Of a stretch of DNA of 64,000 bases, positions 8,583 to 21,006 are shown in pieces (the stretch's first letter is position 1; the number at the start of each line of letters is the position of its first letter). Origin of the DNA: Nocardia brasiliensis NBRC 14402. Its GTDB lineage: Bacteria; Actinomycetota; Actinomycetes; Mycobacteriales; Mycobacteriaceae. The notes under the pieces are model-generated. The model was not told where the DNA came from and did not search any database. It was given only the letters and a program-made list of their open reading frames with translations. Where the stretch lies: assembly GCF_000308475.2 (NCBI RefSeq), contig NZ_BAFT02000020.1:30117-94116 (forward strand), given 5' to 3'. The translations under genes and the position numbers were made by a program.

Positions 8583-10139
8583 CTACGGCTCGATGGCCAA
8601 AGGGTGGCGGAAGATGTTGTGGGGGTCCCACTTTGCTTTGGCGCGCTGGAGACGGGGGTAGTTGTCGCGGTAGTAGAGGGTGTGCCAGGGGGTGTCGGAG
8701 GTGTTCCAGCGAGGGTCGCGCAGGTCCGGGTCCGGGTAGTTGAGGTAGGCGCCGCCGTCGGTTTCGCCGGGGACCGGGACGCCGCCGGTCGCGGCGTAGA
8801 CGTCGCGGTACATTTCGCGTGCCCAGCGCAGGTAGGCGGCATCGTCGGCCGCGTTGCGCCAGGCCGCGTGGATGAGCATCGTCATGAACGAGTCGCGCAC
8901 CGGCATGGCGGTGGCGTCGGCGGGTCTGGCGTTGATCGCGCCGCCGAAAGGCAGGAATTCCAGCTGGGATTCGCCCAGGTAGCGAAGGTCGGTGAGGTAG
9001 CGGTACAGCGTCTGCACTTGCTCGGCAGTGTAGGGCCGACGCAGGTACGCCGATTTCACTTTCACCCGCGGCGGCAGCGGACCCTTGGCGTAGTAGACCT
9101 GAGATACCGTGTCCGAGTACGACTTTCGTTCGAGTGGCGGAACCAGAGGCGGCGGCCACACCCCGTCCCCGACGGCCGCGACGAACTCGTCGTAGCGTGC
9201 CGCGGCGTCACCCTGCGCGCCGTCGAGCAGCACCAGGATGTCGCACGCACCACCGGGTTTGACGTGCAGCGGCGCATACAGACCGGTGAAAGGACTGTCC
9301 GGCGCGCTGTTTCGCGCGAAGAAGTCCAGGTAGTTACCGACGAACCGCACGAACGATCCCTCACTCATGATCGGCAACACCAGCCGGGCGTGCAGCATGC
9401 TCGCGGGCGGCCGGGGCAGCGGCCGATCCGGATCCGCATCGGGAGAGCGCAGCAGAAACCGCGTCACCACACCGAAATTGCCGCCCCCTCCGCCGGTGTG
9501 CGCCCACCACAGCTCCGGGTTCGGACCGTCCGCGGTGGCGGTGCGCACCGACGCCGTCCCGGACGCGTCGACCGTCACCACCTCGATGCCGTAGAGGTGA
9601 TCGGCGGTGAGTCCGAGCCGCCGCGACAGCGGGCCGTACCCGCCGCCGCACAGAAACCCGCCCGCGCCGACGCCGAGGCAGATCCCGGCCGGCACGGTCA
9701 CCTGCCAGCCGTGCGCCAAACGCTCGTACATCGTGCCGAGTTCCACCCCGGCCCCGACGGAATAGGCTCGGTGCCGCTCGTCGAACGTCACGGCGGCGAG
9801 TCGGCTCAGATCGATGATCGCCTGGGTTTCCGGATTGTCGACCAGGCCGTCGAAGCAATGACCACCCGAGCGCACCGCGATCCGCAGCCCTTCGGCGACC
9901 GCCTGCTGCACCGCGTCGCGCACCTGCGCCGCATCGACCGGTACGAAGATCTTGCGCGGCGCGGCGACGAATCTGCGGTTGTATCCACGCATGGCGAGCC
10001 GTGCGTATTCCGCATCGCCGGGCACGACGACCTCGGGCCCAGCCGCCGCGGGTGCGGCACGCGCCGGGGCGCCGCCGACCACGATCCCACCGGCCCCGGC
10101 TCCTGCCGCCCCGAGGAATCGCCGCCGCGACAATGGCAT
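8583..10139 (-). CDS. Tat-exported FAD-binding oxidase (berberine-bridge type)
   Basis: 518 residues from the ATG at 10139, which has GAGAGGG upstream; an in-frame GTG at 10145 is possible. The N-terminus LSRRRFLGAAGAGAGGIVVGG is a twin-arginine signal. A PCMH-type FAD domain follows, with RSGGHCFDG (His and Cys available for bicovalent FAD) and GGGYGPLSRRLGLTADHL, then GGGGGNFGVVT. The C-terminal BBE segment (YRDNYPRLQRAKAKWDPHNIFRHPLAI) is intact. Such enzymes oxidise sugars, alcohols or aromatic alkaloids and produce H2O2. It stands alone, convergent with the upstream dioxygenase-like gene. Confidence 0.9.
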   Translation of the reverse strand: MPLSRRRFLGAAGAGAGGIVVGGAPARAAPAAAGPEVVVPGDAEYARLAMRGYNRRFVAAPRKIFVPVDAAQVRDAVQQAVAEGLRIAVRSGGHCFDGLVDNPETQAIIDLSRLAAVTFDERHRAYSVGAGVELGTMYERLAHGWQVTVPAGICLGVGAGGFLCGGGYGPLSRRLGLTADHLYGIEVVTVDASGTASVRTATADGPNPELWWAHTGGGGGNFGVVTRFLLRSPDADPDRPLPRPPASMLHARLVLPIMSEGSFVRFVGNYLDFFARNSAPDSPFTGLYAPLHVKPGGACDILVLLDGAQGDAAARYDEFVAAVGDGVWPPPLVPPLERKSYSDTVSQVYYAKGPLPPRVKVKSAYLRRPYTAEQVQTLYRYLTDLRYLGESQLEFLPFGGAINARPADATAMPVRDSFMTMLIHAAWRNAADDAAYLRWAREMYRDVYAATGGVPVPGETDGGAYLNYPDPDLRDPRWNTSDTPWHTLYYRDNYPRLQRAKAKWDPHNIFRHPLAIEP

Positions 10140-10175
10140 CCGCACACCCTCTCGTTCGAGCCGAGCGACGGACGT

Positions 10176-10460
10176 TCAGTCGTTGCGGAAGCCTTCCGCA
10201 CGATGCGACAGCCGTTCAGCGAATGTTTCCGACCATGCCACCGATTCCAGTTCGTCGGCCACGCGCGGCGTGCGCCGCACCGCGGGCGCGCGCACGGCGG
10301 AATGGTGCCGCGCACCACCCTCCGGCCTGGATTCCAGCGCCAGCAGCCGCACACCCCAGCAGACGTACGCCTCCAGGCTCATCCCCGCACACTCGGCCGC
10401 ATACTTCAGAGCGCGCCACTCGGTCTTGTCCACGGTCACCGTGATATCCCTGGTTGCCAT
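10176..10460 (-). CDS. Small hypothetical protein (possible DNA-binding or antitoxin-like)
   Basis: 94 residues from an ATG at 10460. The N-terminal half (ATRDITVTVDKTEWRALKYAAECAGMSLEAYVCWGV) has a beta strand followed by two helices, the layout of ribbon-helix-helix proteins. The rest is Arg-rich and variable. No toxin partner is adjacent: the oxidase gene lies 36 bases downstream on the same strand, so they may share a transcript. The function is not recognised. Confidence 0.55.
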   Translation of the reverse strand: MATRDITVTVDKTEWRALKYAAECAGMSLEAYVCWGVRLLALESRPEGGARHHSAVRAPAVRRTPRVADELESVAWSETFAERLSHRAEGFRND

Positions 10461-10549
10461 GCGCAACCACGGTAGTCCGACAACGCCGCGCGCAAGGCGG
10501 TTCGCGCTTTTGTCGCCGGACGCTAGGCGTGTCCGCACGGGCTGATCTG

Positions 10550-11554
<1,005 letters not shown>

Positions 11555-11605
11555 CGCGATTTCTCCTGTCTGCCTTGCCATTCTCGCGAACTGGCCGGAA
11601 GACCC

Positions 11606-11630
11606 TTGACAGCTCGTGACACAGGTCACA
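11606..11630 (+). promoter_or_regulatory. TTGACA box and CRP/GlxR-like site before the ribose-type operon
   Basis: TTGACA lies at 11606-11611. Directly after it, 11615-11630 reads CGTGA-CACAGG-TCACA, one mismatch from the CRP/GlxR consensus TGTGA-N6-TCACA. This position, just upstream of the LacI operators, is what catabolite control of a sugar operon would look like. The -10 element is not clear. Confidence 0.5.
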
Positions 11631-11640
11631 CACTACACAT

Positions 11641-11665
11641 CAACACGTGTTGTCAACACGAGTTG
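11641..11665. promoter_or_regulatory. Tandem LacI-type operators
   Basis: 11641-11652 is a perfect 12-bp palindrome, CAACACGTGTTG, with the central CG typical of LacI-family operators. A second copy with one altered position, CAACACGAGTTG, lies at 11654-11665, 13 bp further on. They sit between the divergent repressor and binding-protein genes, so repressor bound here could block both. Confidence 0.7.
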
Positions 11666-11695
11666 AGAATGAGCCCAGGATAGGTCGAACACCAG

Positions 11696-12712
11696 ATGAA
11701 CTCACGATTCAGGTACGCGGTCGTCGGCATGGCCCTCGTCAGCGCGGTCGCGCTCACCGCAGGCTGCGGCCGCGGCGAGGACGCGTCGTCCGATTTCAAG
11801 ATCGCGGTCGTCACGCGCAACTTCACCAACCCCTACTGGGCCGCGCTGCGCGACGGCGCGAAGGCCGAGGGTGCGCGGCTCGGGGTCGATGTCGCGGTGC
11901 AGGCCGGGCAATCCGAGACCGACGCCGACGGCGAGAACGCCCAGATCTCCACCCTCGCGGCCCAGGGCTACGACTGCTTCGCGGTCGTGCCGGTGAACGG
12001 CACCAACGTGATCACGCCGCTGGTGCCGGTGGCCCGCAAGAACATTCCGATCCTCAACCTGGACACCCAGATCGATGCCGAAGCCTCGAAACAGGCGGGC
12101 GTCGAGTACGCGAGCTTCATCGGCTCCGACAATCTGGCCGCGGGCCGGATCGCGGCGGAGAAGATGCTGGAGGCGCTGGGCGGCACCGGGAAAGTGGTTG
12201 TGCTGCAGGGCATCGCCGGTGAGCAGAACGGCATCAACCGGGACAAGGGCTTCAGCGACGCAGTCGCGGGCAAGCTGGAGATCGTGCAGCGCACCCCCGC
12301 CGACTACGAGCAGGACAAGGGTCTCACGGTCACCGAGGCGATCCTGAAGGCGCACCCCGATATCACCGGCATCTTCGCCGCCAACGACACGATGGGCCTC
12401 GGCGCCGCCCAGGCGATCAAGAACGCCGGCCGCACCGGCCAGATCAAGGTGATCTCGGTGGACGGCATCCAAGCCGCCCTCGACGCGGTCAAGGCGGGCA
12501 CGCTGTACGGCACGGTGACCCAATATCCTTACGCCGAAGGCGAACTCGCGGTGCAGGCCTGCCTCGCCAAGCACCAGGGCAACGACATTCCGGCGCGCGT
12601 GGTCGCCCCGATCGCGTTCATCGGCAAGGACAACGTCGAGCAACAGATCGCCGCGTTCCCCAGGCCCATCACCGCATTCGACAATCCGCTCGCCGGACTG
12701 GTGCACAAGTGA
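11696..12712 (+). CDS. Ribose-type ABC transporter substrate-binding lipoprotein
   Basis: 338 residues with signal peptide and lipobox LTAGC (Cys23). The type I periplasmic binding fold of the RbsB family is clear: IAVVTRNFTNPYWAALRDGAKAEGARLG, DGENAQISTLAAQGYDCFAVVPVNGTN, FIGSDNLAAGRIAAEKM, IFAANDTMGLGAAQAIKNAG. It is first in an operon with permease, ATPase, ribokinase and RbsD, so a pentose (ribose) is the expected ligand. Its stop overlaps the next start by four bases (GTGA). Controlled by the LacI repressor and CRP-like site upstream. Confidence 0.92.
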   Translation: MNSRFRYAVVGMALVSAVALTAGCGRGEDASSDFKIAVVTRNFTNPYWAALRDGAKAEGARLGVDVAVQAGQSETDADGENAQISTLAAQGYDCFAVVPVNGTNVITPLVPVARKNIPILNLDTQIDAEASKQAGVEYASFIGSDNLAAGRIAAEKMLEALGGTGKVVVLQGIAGEQNGINRDKGFSDAVAGKLEIVQRTPADYEQDKGLTVTEAILKAHPDITGIFAANDTMGLGAAQAIKNAGRTGQIKVISVDGIQAALDAVKAGTLYGTVTQYPYAEGELAVQACLAKHQGNDIPARVVAPIAFIGKDNVEQQIAAFPRPITAFDNPLAGLVHK

Positions 12713-13674
12713 GCAGTGTCGCCGCCGTCGCACCCGACCGGGGCGGCGACCGGCGCATCTCCGCCCGCCTCGCCGAGTTCGCCGCGCCTATCGCCCTGGT
12801 CCTGGTGTGGGTGGCGTTCTTCATCGCCACCCCGAACTTCTTGACCGCCAGTAATATCGACGACCTGCTCGTCGCTTCGACGATTCTGACCGTACTCGCG
12901 CTCGGCCAGCAGTTCGCCGTGGTCGTCGGCGGCATCGACCTTTCGGTCGGCGCGACGCTGCCGTGGTCGGCGGCTCTGCTCGGCTATCTGACCAGCCACG
13001 GGTACCCGGTGACCGTCGGCATCGTGGCCGCGATCGCCGGCGGGCTGGTCGTCGGGGTGGTCAACGGGGTGCTGATCGGCCGGTTCCAGATGACCGACTT
13101 CGTGGTCACACTCGGCACGCTGAGTGTGCTCAGCGGCTGCACCCTCCTGCTCACCAGCGGTAACAGCGTCGCCGTGAATTCGCCCTTCCTGCAAAGCCTC
13201 GCGCTCGACGGGGCGGGCCCGTTCCGCTGGTTCTGGCTGCTGGCGCTGGTCGCGGCGCTCGGCGTGGCGGGCATCCTGTTCCGGACGCGGCTGGGCACCC
13301 ACCTGCTCGCGACCGGCGGCAATATCGACTCCGCGCGCGAGACCGGCATTCCGGTGCAGCGCATCCGGTTGATCGCCTACCTCGCGTGCGGGCTGCTGTG
13401 CGGCGTCGCCGGCGTCATGCTCGTCGCGCGCAACGGCGGCGCGGACCCCTCATTGCAGACCACCTATCTGCTGAGTTCCATTGCGGCCGTGGTGCTCGGC
13501 GGATCCTCGCTCAGCGGCGGCAAGGCCTCGGTCCTCGGCACCGTCTGCGGCGCGGTCCTTTTCACGTCGCTGATCAACGGGTTCACCATTCTCGGGATCT
13601 CGCAGTACTACCAACCGGTCGCGGTGGGCGCGGTACTGCTGCTCGCAGCGGCGATCTCGCGCTTCCGAAAGTAG
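12709..13674 (+). CDS. Ribose-type ABC transporter permease
   Basis: 321 residues, GTG start overlapping the preceding stop. Hydrophobic throughout, with the RbsC/BPD_transp_2 signatures FAVVVGGIDLSVGATL, MTDFVVTLGTLSVLSG, FRTRLGTHLLATGGN and VVLGGSSLSGGKASVLGTVCGAVLF. About eight to ten membrane segments are visible. It forms the membrane channel for the sugar delivered by the preceding lipoprotein. The ATPase gene begins eight bases after its stop. Confidence 0.92.
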   Translation: MSSVAAVAPDRGGDRRISARLAEFAAPIALVLVWVAFFIATPNFLTASNIDDLLVASTILTVLALGQQFAVVVGGIDLSVGATLPWSAALLGYLTSHGYPVTVGIVAAIAGGLVVGVVNGVLIGRFQMTDFVVTLGTLSVLSGCTLLLTSGNSVAVNSPFLQSLALDGAGPFRWFWLLALVAALGVAGILFRTRLGTHLLATGGNIDSARETGIPVQRIRLIAYLACGLLCGVAGVMLVARNGGADPSLQTTYLLSSIAAVVLGGSSLSGGKASVLGTVCGAVLFTSLINGFTILGISQYYQPVAVGAVLLLAAAISRFRK

Positions 13675-13682
13675 TTGATGTG

Positions 13683-14468
13683 ATGACCAAGCCGATGGTG
13701 GAGGCGCACGGCCTCACCAAGTCGTTCGATTCCGTCCGCGCCCTCGACGGCGTCAGCCTGACCATCCCCGAGGGCGAGGTGACCGCGCTGGTCGGCGACA
13801 ACGGCGCGGGCAAGTCCACCCTGGTGCGCTGCCTCACCGGCGTGCACCCGCCCGATACCGGGGAGATCCTGTTCCGCGGTGCGCCGGTGCGGCTCGGATC
13901 GCCGGAGGACGCCAGGAGGATGGGCATCGAGACGGTCTACCAGGACCTCGCGCTGATCGACGATCTGGCGGTCTGGCAGAACCTGTTCCTGAATCGTGAA
14001 CTCGTGCACCGGATCTGGCCGCTGAAAATCCTCAACCGCACGGCGATGATCGCGCAGAGCGTGGACATCCTGCGCGATCTCGACGTGGACGTCCCCTCGG
14101 TCCGGACCACGGTGCGCCGGATGAGCGGCGGTCAGCGCCAGAGCATCGCGATCGCGCGCGCGGTCGCCTGGGGTAAGGCCATGGTGATCATGGACGAGCC
14201 GACGGCCGCGCTCGGCGTGCGGGAGACCGCCGCGGTGGAGAAGCTGGTGCGCGGACTGCGCGACCGCGGGGTCACCGTGCTGATCATCAGTCACGACCTC
14301 GCGCAGGTCATGCGGATCTGCGACAACGTCGTCGTGCTGCGCCGCGGCCGCTCGGTGGCCGCGCACCCGGTCCGGGAGATCGACGGCGACCGGCTGGTCG
14401 CGCTGATCACCGGCGCGGCACAGGGCAATCTGGAGGCGAGCGCCGCCGCGACGACGGAGGTGTCGTGA
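13683..14468 (+). CDS. Sugar ABC transporter ATP-binding protein (single domain)
   Basis: 261 residues with Walker A GDNGAGKST, signature MSGGQRQ, Walker B AMVIMDEPT and switch His (IISHD). It has one nucleotide-binding domain, unlike E. coli RbsA, which carries two fused copies; the single-domain form resembles FrcA-type carbohydrate importers and would work as a homodimer. Its stop overlaps the ribokinase GTG by four bases, showing that it belongs to the same operon. Confidence 0.92.
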   Translation: MTKPMVEAHGLTKSFDSVRALDGVSLTIPEGEVTALVGDNGAGKSTLVRCLTGVHPPDTGEILFRGAPVRLGSPEDARRMGIETVYQDLALIDDLAVWQNLFLNRELVHRIWPLKILNRTAMIAQSVDILRDLDVDVPSVRTTVRRMSGGQRQSIAIARAVAWGKAMVIMDEPTAALGVRETAAVEKLVRGLRDRGVTVLIISHDLAQVMRICDNVVVLRRGRSVAAHPVREIDGDRLVALITGAAQGNLEASAAATTEVS

Positions 14469-15433
14469 CGGGTCAGGTCGCCGTGATCGGCTCGATCAAT
14501 CAGGACATCGTCTGCGAAGTGCCCGCGCTGCCGGGCCCCGGCGAGACCGTCTTGGCCGTCGCGGCGCGAACCAACCTGGGCGGCAAGGGATCCAACCAGG
14601 CGGTGGCCGCGGCGAAGGCGGGCGCGAGGGTGCAATTCATCGGGCGGATCGGCAGTGACGCGACCCTGTCGCGCTGCCGGGAAGCCCTGACCGGCATCGA
14701 ATCGGCCACGCTGCGCGAGGTTCCGGGCGCCCGGACCGGGACGGCCTACATCACGGTGGCGGCGGGCGAGAACCAGATCGTGGTGGACCCCGCCGCCAAC
14801 TACCACTGGGAGTCCGCCGCCGTCCTGGACACCATGCCGGAGGCCGCGCTGCTGACCGGTGCCGATGTCGTGGTGGCGCAATTGGAGATCCCGCTCGCCG
14901 TGGTCGCCTGGGCGGCGAGCCGCGCGCGCCGATTCGTGCTCAATGCCGCGCCGGCCGCGGCACTCGACGACGCGGTGCTGCGCCGGTGCGACCCGCTGGT
15001 GGTGAACGAGCACGAACTGGCACTGATCAGCGGCCTGCCGACCGGCGACCGGGAGCAGGCCGCCCGAGCCGCGCGCTCGCTGTGCCATCGGGGCGCGCGC
15101 TCGGTGGTCGCTACCTTGGGTGCCGCCGGTTCAGTCGCCGCAGATGGTGACGCGAGACTCACCTATCACGAAGCGCCACAGGTGGACTCGGTGGATTCCA
15201 CCGGCGCCGGCGACGCCTTCGTCGGCGCCCTCTGCGCCGCCCTCGCCGACGGACTCGACCTCGATGCCGCCGTCACCTACGCCACCGCCGCCGCGGCACT
15301 CTCGGTCCGGTCACCCGGAACGCACGCGTCCTATCCGACGCGACCCCAGATCATCGCCGCACTGGCCACCGTGCCGCGCCCCGTTCCGCTCGATCTGCCG
15401 GACCCGGCCGCGAGCCCCCATCAGCCGAGATAG
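14465..15433 (+). CDS. rbsK: Ribokinase
   Basis: 322 residues, PfkB family, GTG start coupled to the ATPase stop. Motifs: GSINQDIVCEVPALPGPGETVLA, the N-terminal signature GGKGSNQAVAAAKAGA, and the C-terminal DSTGAGDAFVGALCAALADG with anion hole and catalytic Asp. It phosphorylates ribose at O5 after import. The tail after SVRSPGTHASYPTRPQI is a 30-residue Pro-rich extension. The pairing with RbsD next door strongly supports ribose rather than another sugar. Confidence 0.92.
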   Translation: MTGQVAVIGSINQDIVCEVPALPGPGETVLAVAARTNLGGKGSNQAVAAAKAGARVQFIGRIGSDATLSRCREALTGIESATLREVPGARTGTAYITVAAGENQIVVDPAANYHWESAAVLDTMPEAALLTGADVVVAQLEIPLAVVAWAASRARRFVLNAAPAAALDDAVLRRCDPLVVNEHELALISGLPTGDREQAARAARSLCHRGARSVVATLGAAGSVAADGDARLTYHEAPQVDSVDSTGAGDAFVGALCAALADGLDLDAAVTYATAAAALSVRSPGTHASYPTRPQIIAALATVPRPVPLDLPDPAASPHQPR

Positions 15434-15442
15434 GAAATCCTC

Positions 15443-15829
15443 ATGCGCACAAGCGGTCTGGTCCACGCCGAGCTGATCTCGGCCCTGGTCGCGCTACGCC
15501 ACACCGACACCTTCGCGGTGAGCGACTCCGGACTTCCGGTGCCGCCCGGCGTCCGCGTCATCGATCTCGGAATCAGCTACGGGTTACCCCGTTTCGCGCA
15601 GGTGGTCGAGCTGATCCTGGACGAGGTCACCGTCGAAGCGGCGTGGGGTAGCGCCGAGGTCACCGCGACCAACCGGGAGGCGGCGGACCTGCTCGAGCGG
15701 CTCGACGCCGAACTGCTCGACCACGAGACGTTCAAGGAACGAATCGGGCAGTGCCGCTTCGTGGTTCGCACCGGCGAGGCCCTCCCCTACGCCAACGTGC
15801 TGTTCCGGGCGGGCGTGCCCTGGCGGTAA
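15443..15829 (+). CDS. rbsD: D-ribose pyranase
   Basis: 128 residues, the size of RbsD/FucU mutarotases. Family features include the N-terminal helix LVHAELISALVALRHTDTFAVSDSGLPVP, then VRVIDLGISYGLPRFAQVVELIL and the C-terminal VVRTGEALPYANVLFRAGVPW. It converts beta-ribopyranose to the furanose form used by ribokinase. It is the last gene of the operon; the next gene is convergent, nine bases away. The usual catalytic His near the N-terminus may be His9 in LVHAEL. Confidence 0.92.
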   Translation: MRTSGLVHAELISALVALRHTDTFAVSDSGLPVPPGVRVIDLGISYGLPRFAQVVELILDEVTVEAAWGSAEVTATNREAADLLERLDAELLDHETFKERIGQCRFVVRTGEALPYANVLFRAGVPWR

Positions 15830-15838
15830 CCGCATCGC

Positions 15839-16288
15839 TCACTTCGTTGCGAGACGCGCGGCATGCGCGGCGAGGCCGTCGGCCATCTGCTGCATCACGC
15901 GCTGCATGGTGCTCTTCATCAGCCAACCCATACCCCACCTGGGGGTGTAGGTGCCGTGCCAGTGGATGGTCGTGCGGCCCTCGGGCGTGCCGGTCAGGTC
16001 GATGACCGCCCGGTACTCGCGGATGGCCGGGTTGAACGCGTCCTCGTAGGTCAGTTGCCGCTCCTCGATGAGCCCGGTCAGCCGTTCCCCGGTCACGACG
16101 CGCCCGGTGCGGAACGCCCGCACCGCACCGACCGGATCGTGGCCGTCCCGGTCGAGCCCGCGGGAACGTTCGACTTCCAAGCGGTCCACCGTCGACCAGA
16201 CGGGCCAGGTCCTGGCGTCGATCAGCAGTGCCCAGACCACGGCGGGCGGCGCGGCCGCGGTCGCGACCGCATCGTAGCTCTGCCGCAT
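15839..16288 (-). CDS. SRPBCC-family protein (START-like)
   Basis: 149 residues from an ATG at 16288 with AAGGAG upstream. The N-terminal strand and helix (ATAAAPPAVVWALLIDARTWPVWSTVDRLEVE) and the C-terminal long helix (MGWLMKSTMQRVMQQMADGLAAHAARLAT) fit the polyketide-cyclase/dehydrase and lipid-transport SRPBCC superfamily. Members bind a hydrophobic ligand in a deep pocket. It is transcribed divergently from the molybdopterin oxidoreductase. Here it looks like a general lipid-binding protein, not part of the distant polyketide cluster. Confidence 0.75.
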   Translation of the reverse strand: MRQSYDAVATAAAPPAVVWALLIDARTWPVWSTVDRLEVERSRGLDRDGHDPVGAVRAFRTGRVVTGERLTGLIEERQLTYEDAFNPAIREYRAVIDLTGTPEGRTTIHWHGTYTPRWGMGWLMKSTMQRVMQQMADGLAAHAARLATK

Positions 16289-16412
16289 GAGACTCCTTCC
16301 GTCTGCGCGAGTTGTGGTACCGGCTCGAACGTATCGCCGCGACGGCACCGGGCACGATGCGCGGAATTGCCCGGCCTCGATCAGTTCTTGCGCCCAGCGC
16401 GCGGACATACGC

Positions 16413-16430
16413 GTTACCGCTTGTAACAAG
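16413..16430. promoter_or_regulatory. Possible operator in the SRPBCC/oxidoreductase divergent gap
   Basis: GTTAC (16413) and GTAAC (16423) form an inverted repeat with a five-base spacer, overlapping CTTGTAACAAG (16420-16430). This TTAC...GTAA symmetry is common for TetR-type operators. The regulator is not encoded next to it. Confidence 0.3.
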
Positions 16431-16510
16431 CAGATTCTTAGTAGTACGATCGGTCTATTCATGCTCCGGCAGCGAGCAATCGTGTACGAGGCCCATCGCA
16501 GGAGGAATCC

Positions 16511-19033
<2,523 letters not shown>

Positions 19034-19041
19034 CCCGCGAG

Positions 19042-21006
19042 CTACTCGACCCGGCCGATGCGCTGGTTCATCCAGTCGCCGAGCCACTGCACGGCGTTGC
19101 GGCCGGAGTCGTCGACGATCAGCGCGCCGTAGTTGGTGTGCGCCCCGGACGCGACAAAGCTTGCGGCACTGAGCCCGTCGCGGATGAGCGTGCCCAGGTT
19201 CAGGTCACGGAAGCTCAGCAGTCTGGTGAACGGTGCGATCGGGTCGTCGGCGGCGGTGTCCGGCGCGGCGATGGAGCGGGCCGGGACATCGGCGCGCCGG
19301 CCCAGCACGTTCGGCGGCTGCTGCCGCGGCTTGGGCCTGAGCAGATCAGCGGCCGCGGCGGCCAAGTCCTGCCCGATCGGCAGCAGGCCGGACAGTGCGA
19401 CGCCCGCGCCCACCAGGTCGGGAGCCTGCCCGGGTACCGGGACCAACCGTTGCAGCACCGACCACGCGACGTCCTGGATCCGGCCCACCAGTTCCGCGAG
19501 CCGCCCGATGTCGACCCCGGCCAGGATCGAGGTCACCGTGGCGGCGACGCCGGTGAAGCCGAGCGCGTCCGGCAGCACCGCCAGAACCTGCGAGATCCAG
19601 CCGAGATCGACGGTGCCGACGAGCCGGACCAGCGGCTGCAACTGGCCGCTCAACGCGCTGGCGACCTGATGCACGCCCTCGGCGTCCATCGCGATCACCC
19701 GCTGGGGCAGCAGTGCCAGGTTGGCGATGATCGCGGGGAGATCGAAGCCGGTGACCGCGGCGGCGACGTCGAGGGCCTGATCGACCAGCACGGTGGGTTT
19801 GAGCAGCGACAGCGGGCGGGTCGCCGCGCCGAGCACCTCGGGTGGTGTGGCCGCCAGCGGCGTGATGCGGTCGCTGACGGCCGTGGCGGCGGCCCGCAGT
19901 GCCCGCGCTTTCGGATCGCTCGGCCGGAGTTCGCCCACGCCGCGGCTCAGCATCTTGTCCGTGATCTCGGCGACCTTCGCGACCACCGCGGCGACACCGG
20001 GCAGGTTGGACTGCGCCGCGCGGGACAGCACCTCGCCCGCCTGCCGGTCCGCGGTGCCCTCGGGCGCCGCCGACAATTCGGCCGTGGCGGCGGGATTCGC
20101 CGCACCCGAGCCGAGCAGATCGACGAGCGGAGCGAGGGTGTGCAGCACCGTGCCCGCGCTGGTGCGCACCCGCGCCACATCGACACCCGCCGGGGCGCTC
20201 AGTGCCGCGGTCAGGCCGGCGATCGCCGGTGCCAGACCCGGGAGATCGGCCCGCGAGAAGTCCGCGGTCAACGCGGAGGCCAGCGGGAAACCGGCGTCGG
20301 CGGGCAGGGTGCCGCTCAACGCCTTGCTCAGGATCGAACCCAGCGCGCCGAGCAGCGGGTTGTTCCCCTTCTGGATCGAGCAGTACAGGTCCTTCGGATC
20401 GCAGATCGAGGTGACGCGCCCGGTCAGTTTGCCCATGCCCTGCGGACGCGGGTCAGCGATCCCCGTGCCCGCCGCGCCGGGACCGACGGCGATCTCACCG
20501 CTGGTGCCCGCGCCCGGATCGGAGAGCAGGCCGACCGCGAGCACCCGATCGGCCGGGATCGGGCCGCGGTCATTGCCGATATCGGCCGCGATATCGCCGG
20601 CCGCGTCGGCCCCCTGGCTGTAGCCGTTGATGGTGAACCGCGCGGCGGGGCAGCGTGTTCCATAGTCGAGCAGCACCGAACGCGCATTGTTCAGGGCGGT
20701 GCTCTTGCTGTCGGCGTAGGTGTAACCGTTGTCGAAGGCCCGGGCCATATAGGGCGTGAAATAGATCGCCGAATTAGCGCCTTGCCGTTGCTGGATGGCC
20801 GCCGCGATCGGCGCGAGCATGCCGACGGGCCGCGCCGGGTCGGCTTCTTCGTCGGTTTCCCAAGTGCCCGGGATGAACAGATTCATGGTCGCCACGCAGG
20901 GCATCGGCTCCGCTCGCGCGAGCCCGGGTGCGGCGACCACGGCCGAGCCGACGGCGACACCTACGGTCACCAATGTGGTGGTCACATACCGTTTCGACGA
21001 ACGCAT
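19042..21006 (-). CDS. Cutinase-family serine hydrolase with a very large insertion
   Basis: 654 residues with a cleavable signal peptide (to about residue 33, ARA). The cutinase/Culp fold starts at EPMPCVATMNLFIPGTWE. The nucleophile is Ser130 in INGYSQGAD, and the Asp is probably in SICDPKDLYC near residue 214, with flanking cysteines. The expected catalytic His does not follow within the usual distance. Instead an AHTNYG motif (His623) and a typical cutinase end (GRNAVQWLGDWMNQRI) occur at the extreme C-terminus. Roughly 400 Ala/Leu/Pro-rich residues are therefore inserted between Asp and His. It is predicted to be exported and to hydrolyse esters of lipids or polyesters. It is convergent with the oxidoreductase gene. 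Confidence 0.82.
   Translation of the reverse strand: MRSSKRYVTTTLVTVGVAVGSAVVAAPGLARAEPMPCVATMNLFIPGTWETDEEADPARPVGMLAPIAAAIQQRQGANSAIYFTPYMARAFDNGYTYADSKSTALNNARSVLLDYGTRCPAARFTINGYSQGADAAGDIAADIGNDRGPIPADRVLAVGLLSDPGAGTSGEIAVGPGAAGTGIADPRPQGMGKLTGRVTSICDPKDLYCSIQKGNNPLLGALGSILSKALSGTLPADAGFPLASALTADFSRADLPGLAPAIAGLTAALSAPAGVDVARVRTSAGTVLHTLAPLVDLLGSGAANPAATAELSAAPEGTADRQAGEVLSRAAQSNLPGVAAVVAKVAEITDKMLSRGVGELRPSDPKARALRAAATAVSDRITPLAATPPEVLGAATRPLSLLKPTVLVDQALDVAAAVTGFDLPAIIANLALLPQRVIAMDAEGVHQVASALSGQLQPLVRLVGTVDLGWISQVLAVLPDALGFTGVAATVTSILAGVDIGRLAELVGRIQDVAWSVLQRLVPVPGQAPDLVGAGVALSGLLPIGQDLAAAAADLLRPKPRQQPPNVLGRRADVPARSIAAPDTAADDPIAPFTRLLSFRDLNLGTLIRDGLSAASFVASGAHTNYGALIVDDSGRNAVQWLGDWMNQRIGRVE

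Noticed and set aside
8409..10475. 688-residue plus-strand open frame
   Set aside because: Antisense to the Tat-exported FAD oxidase, whose motifs are unmistakable; the plus translation is Arg/His-rich noise.
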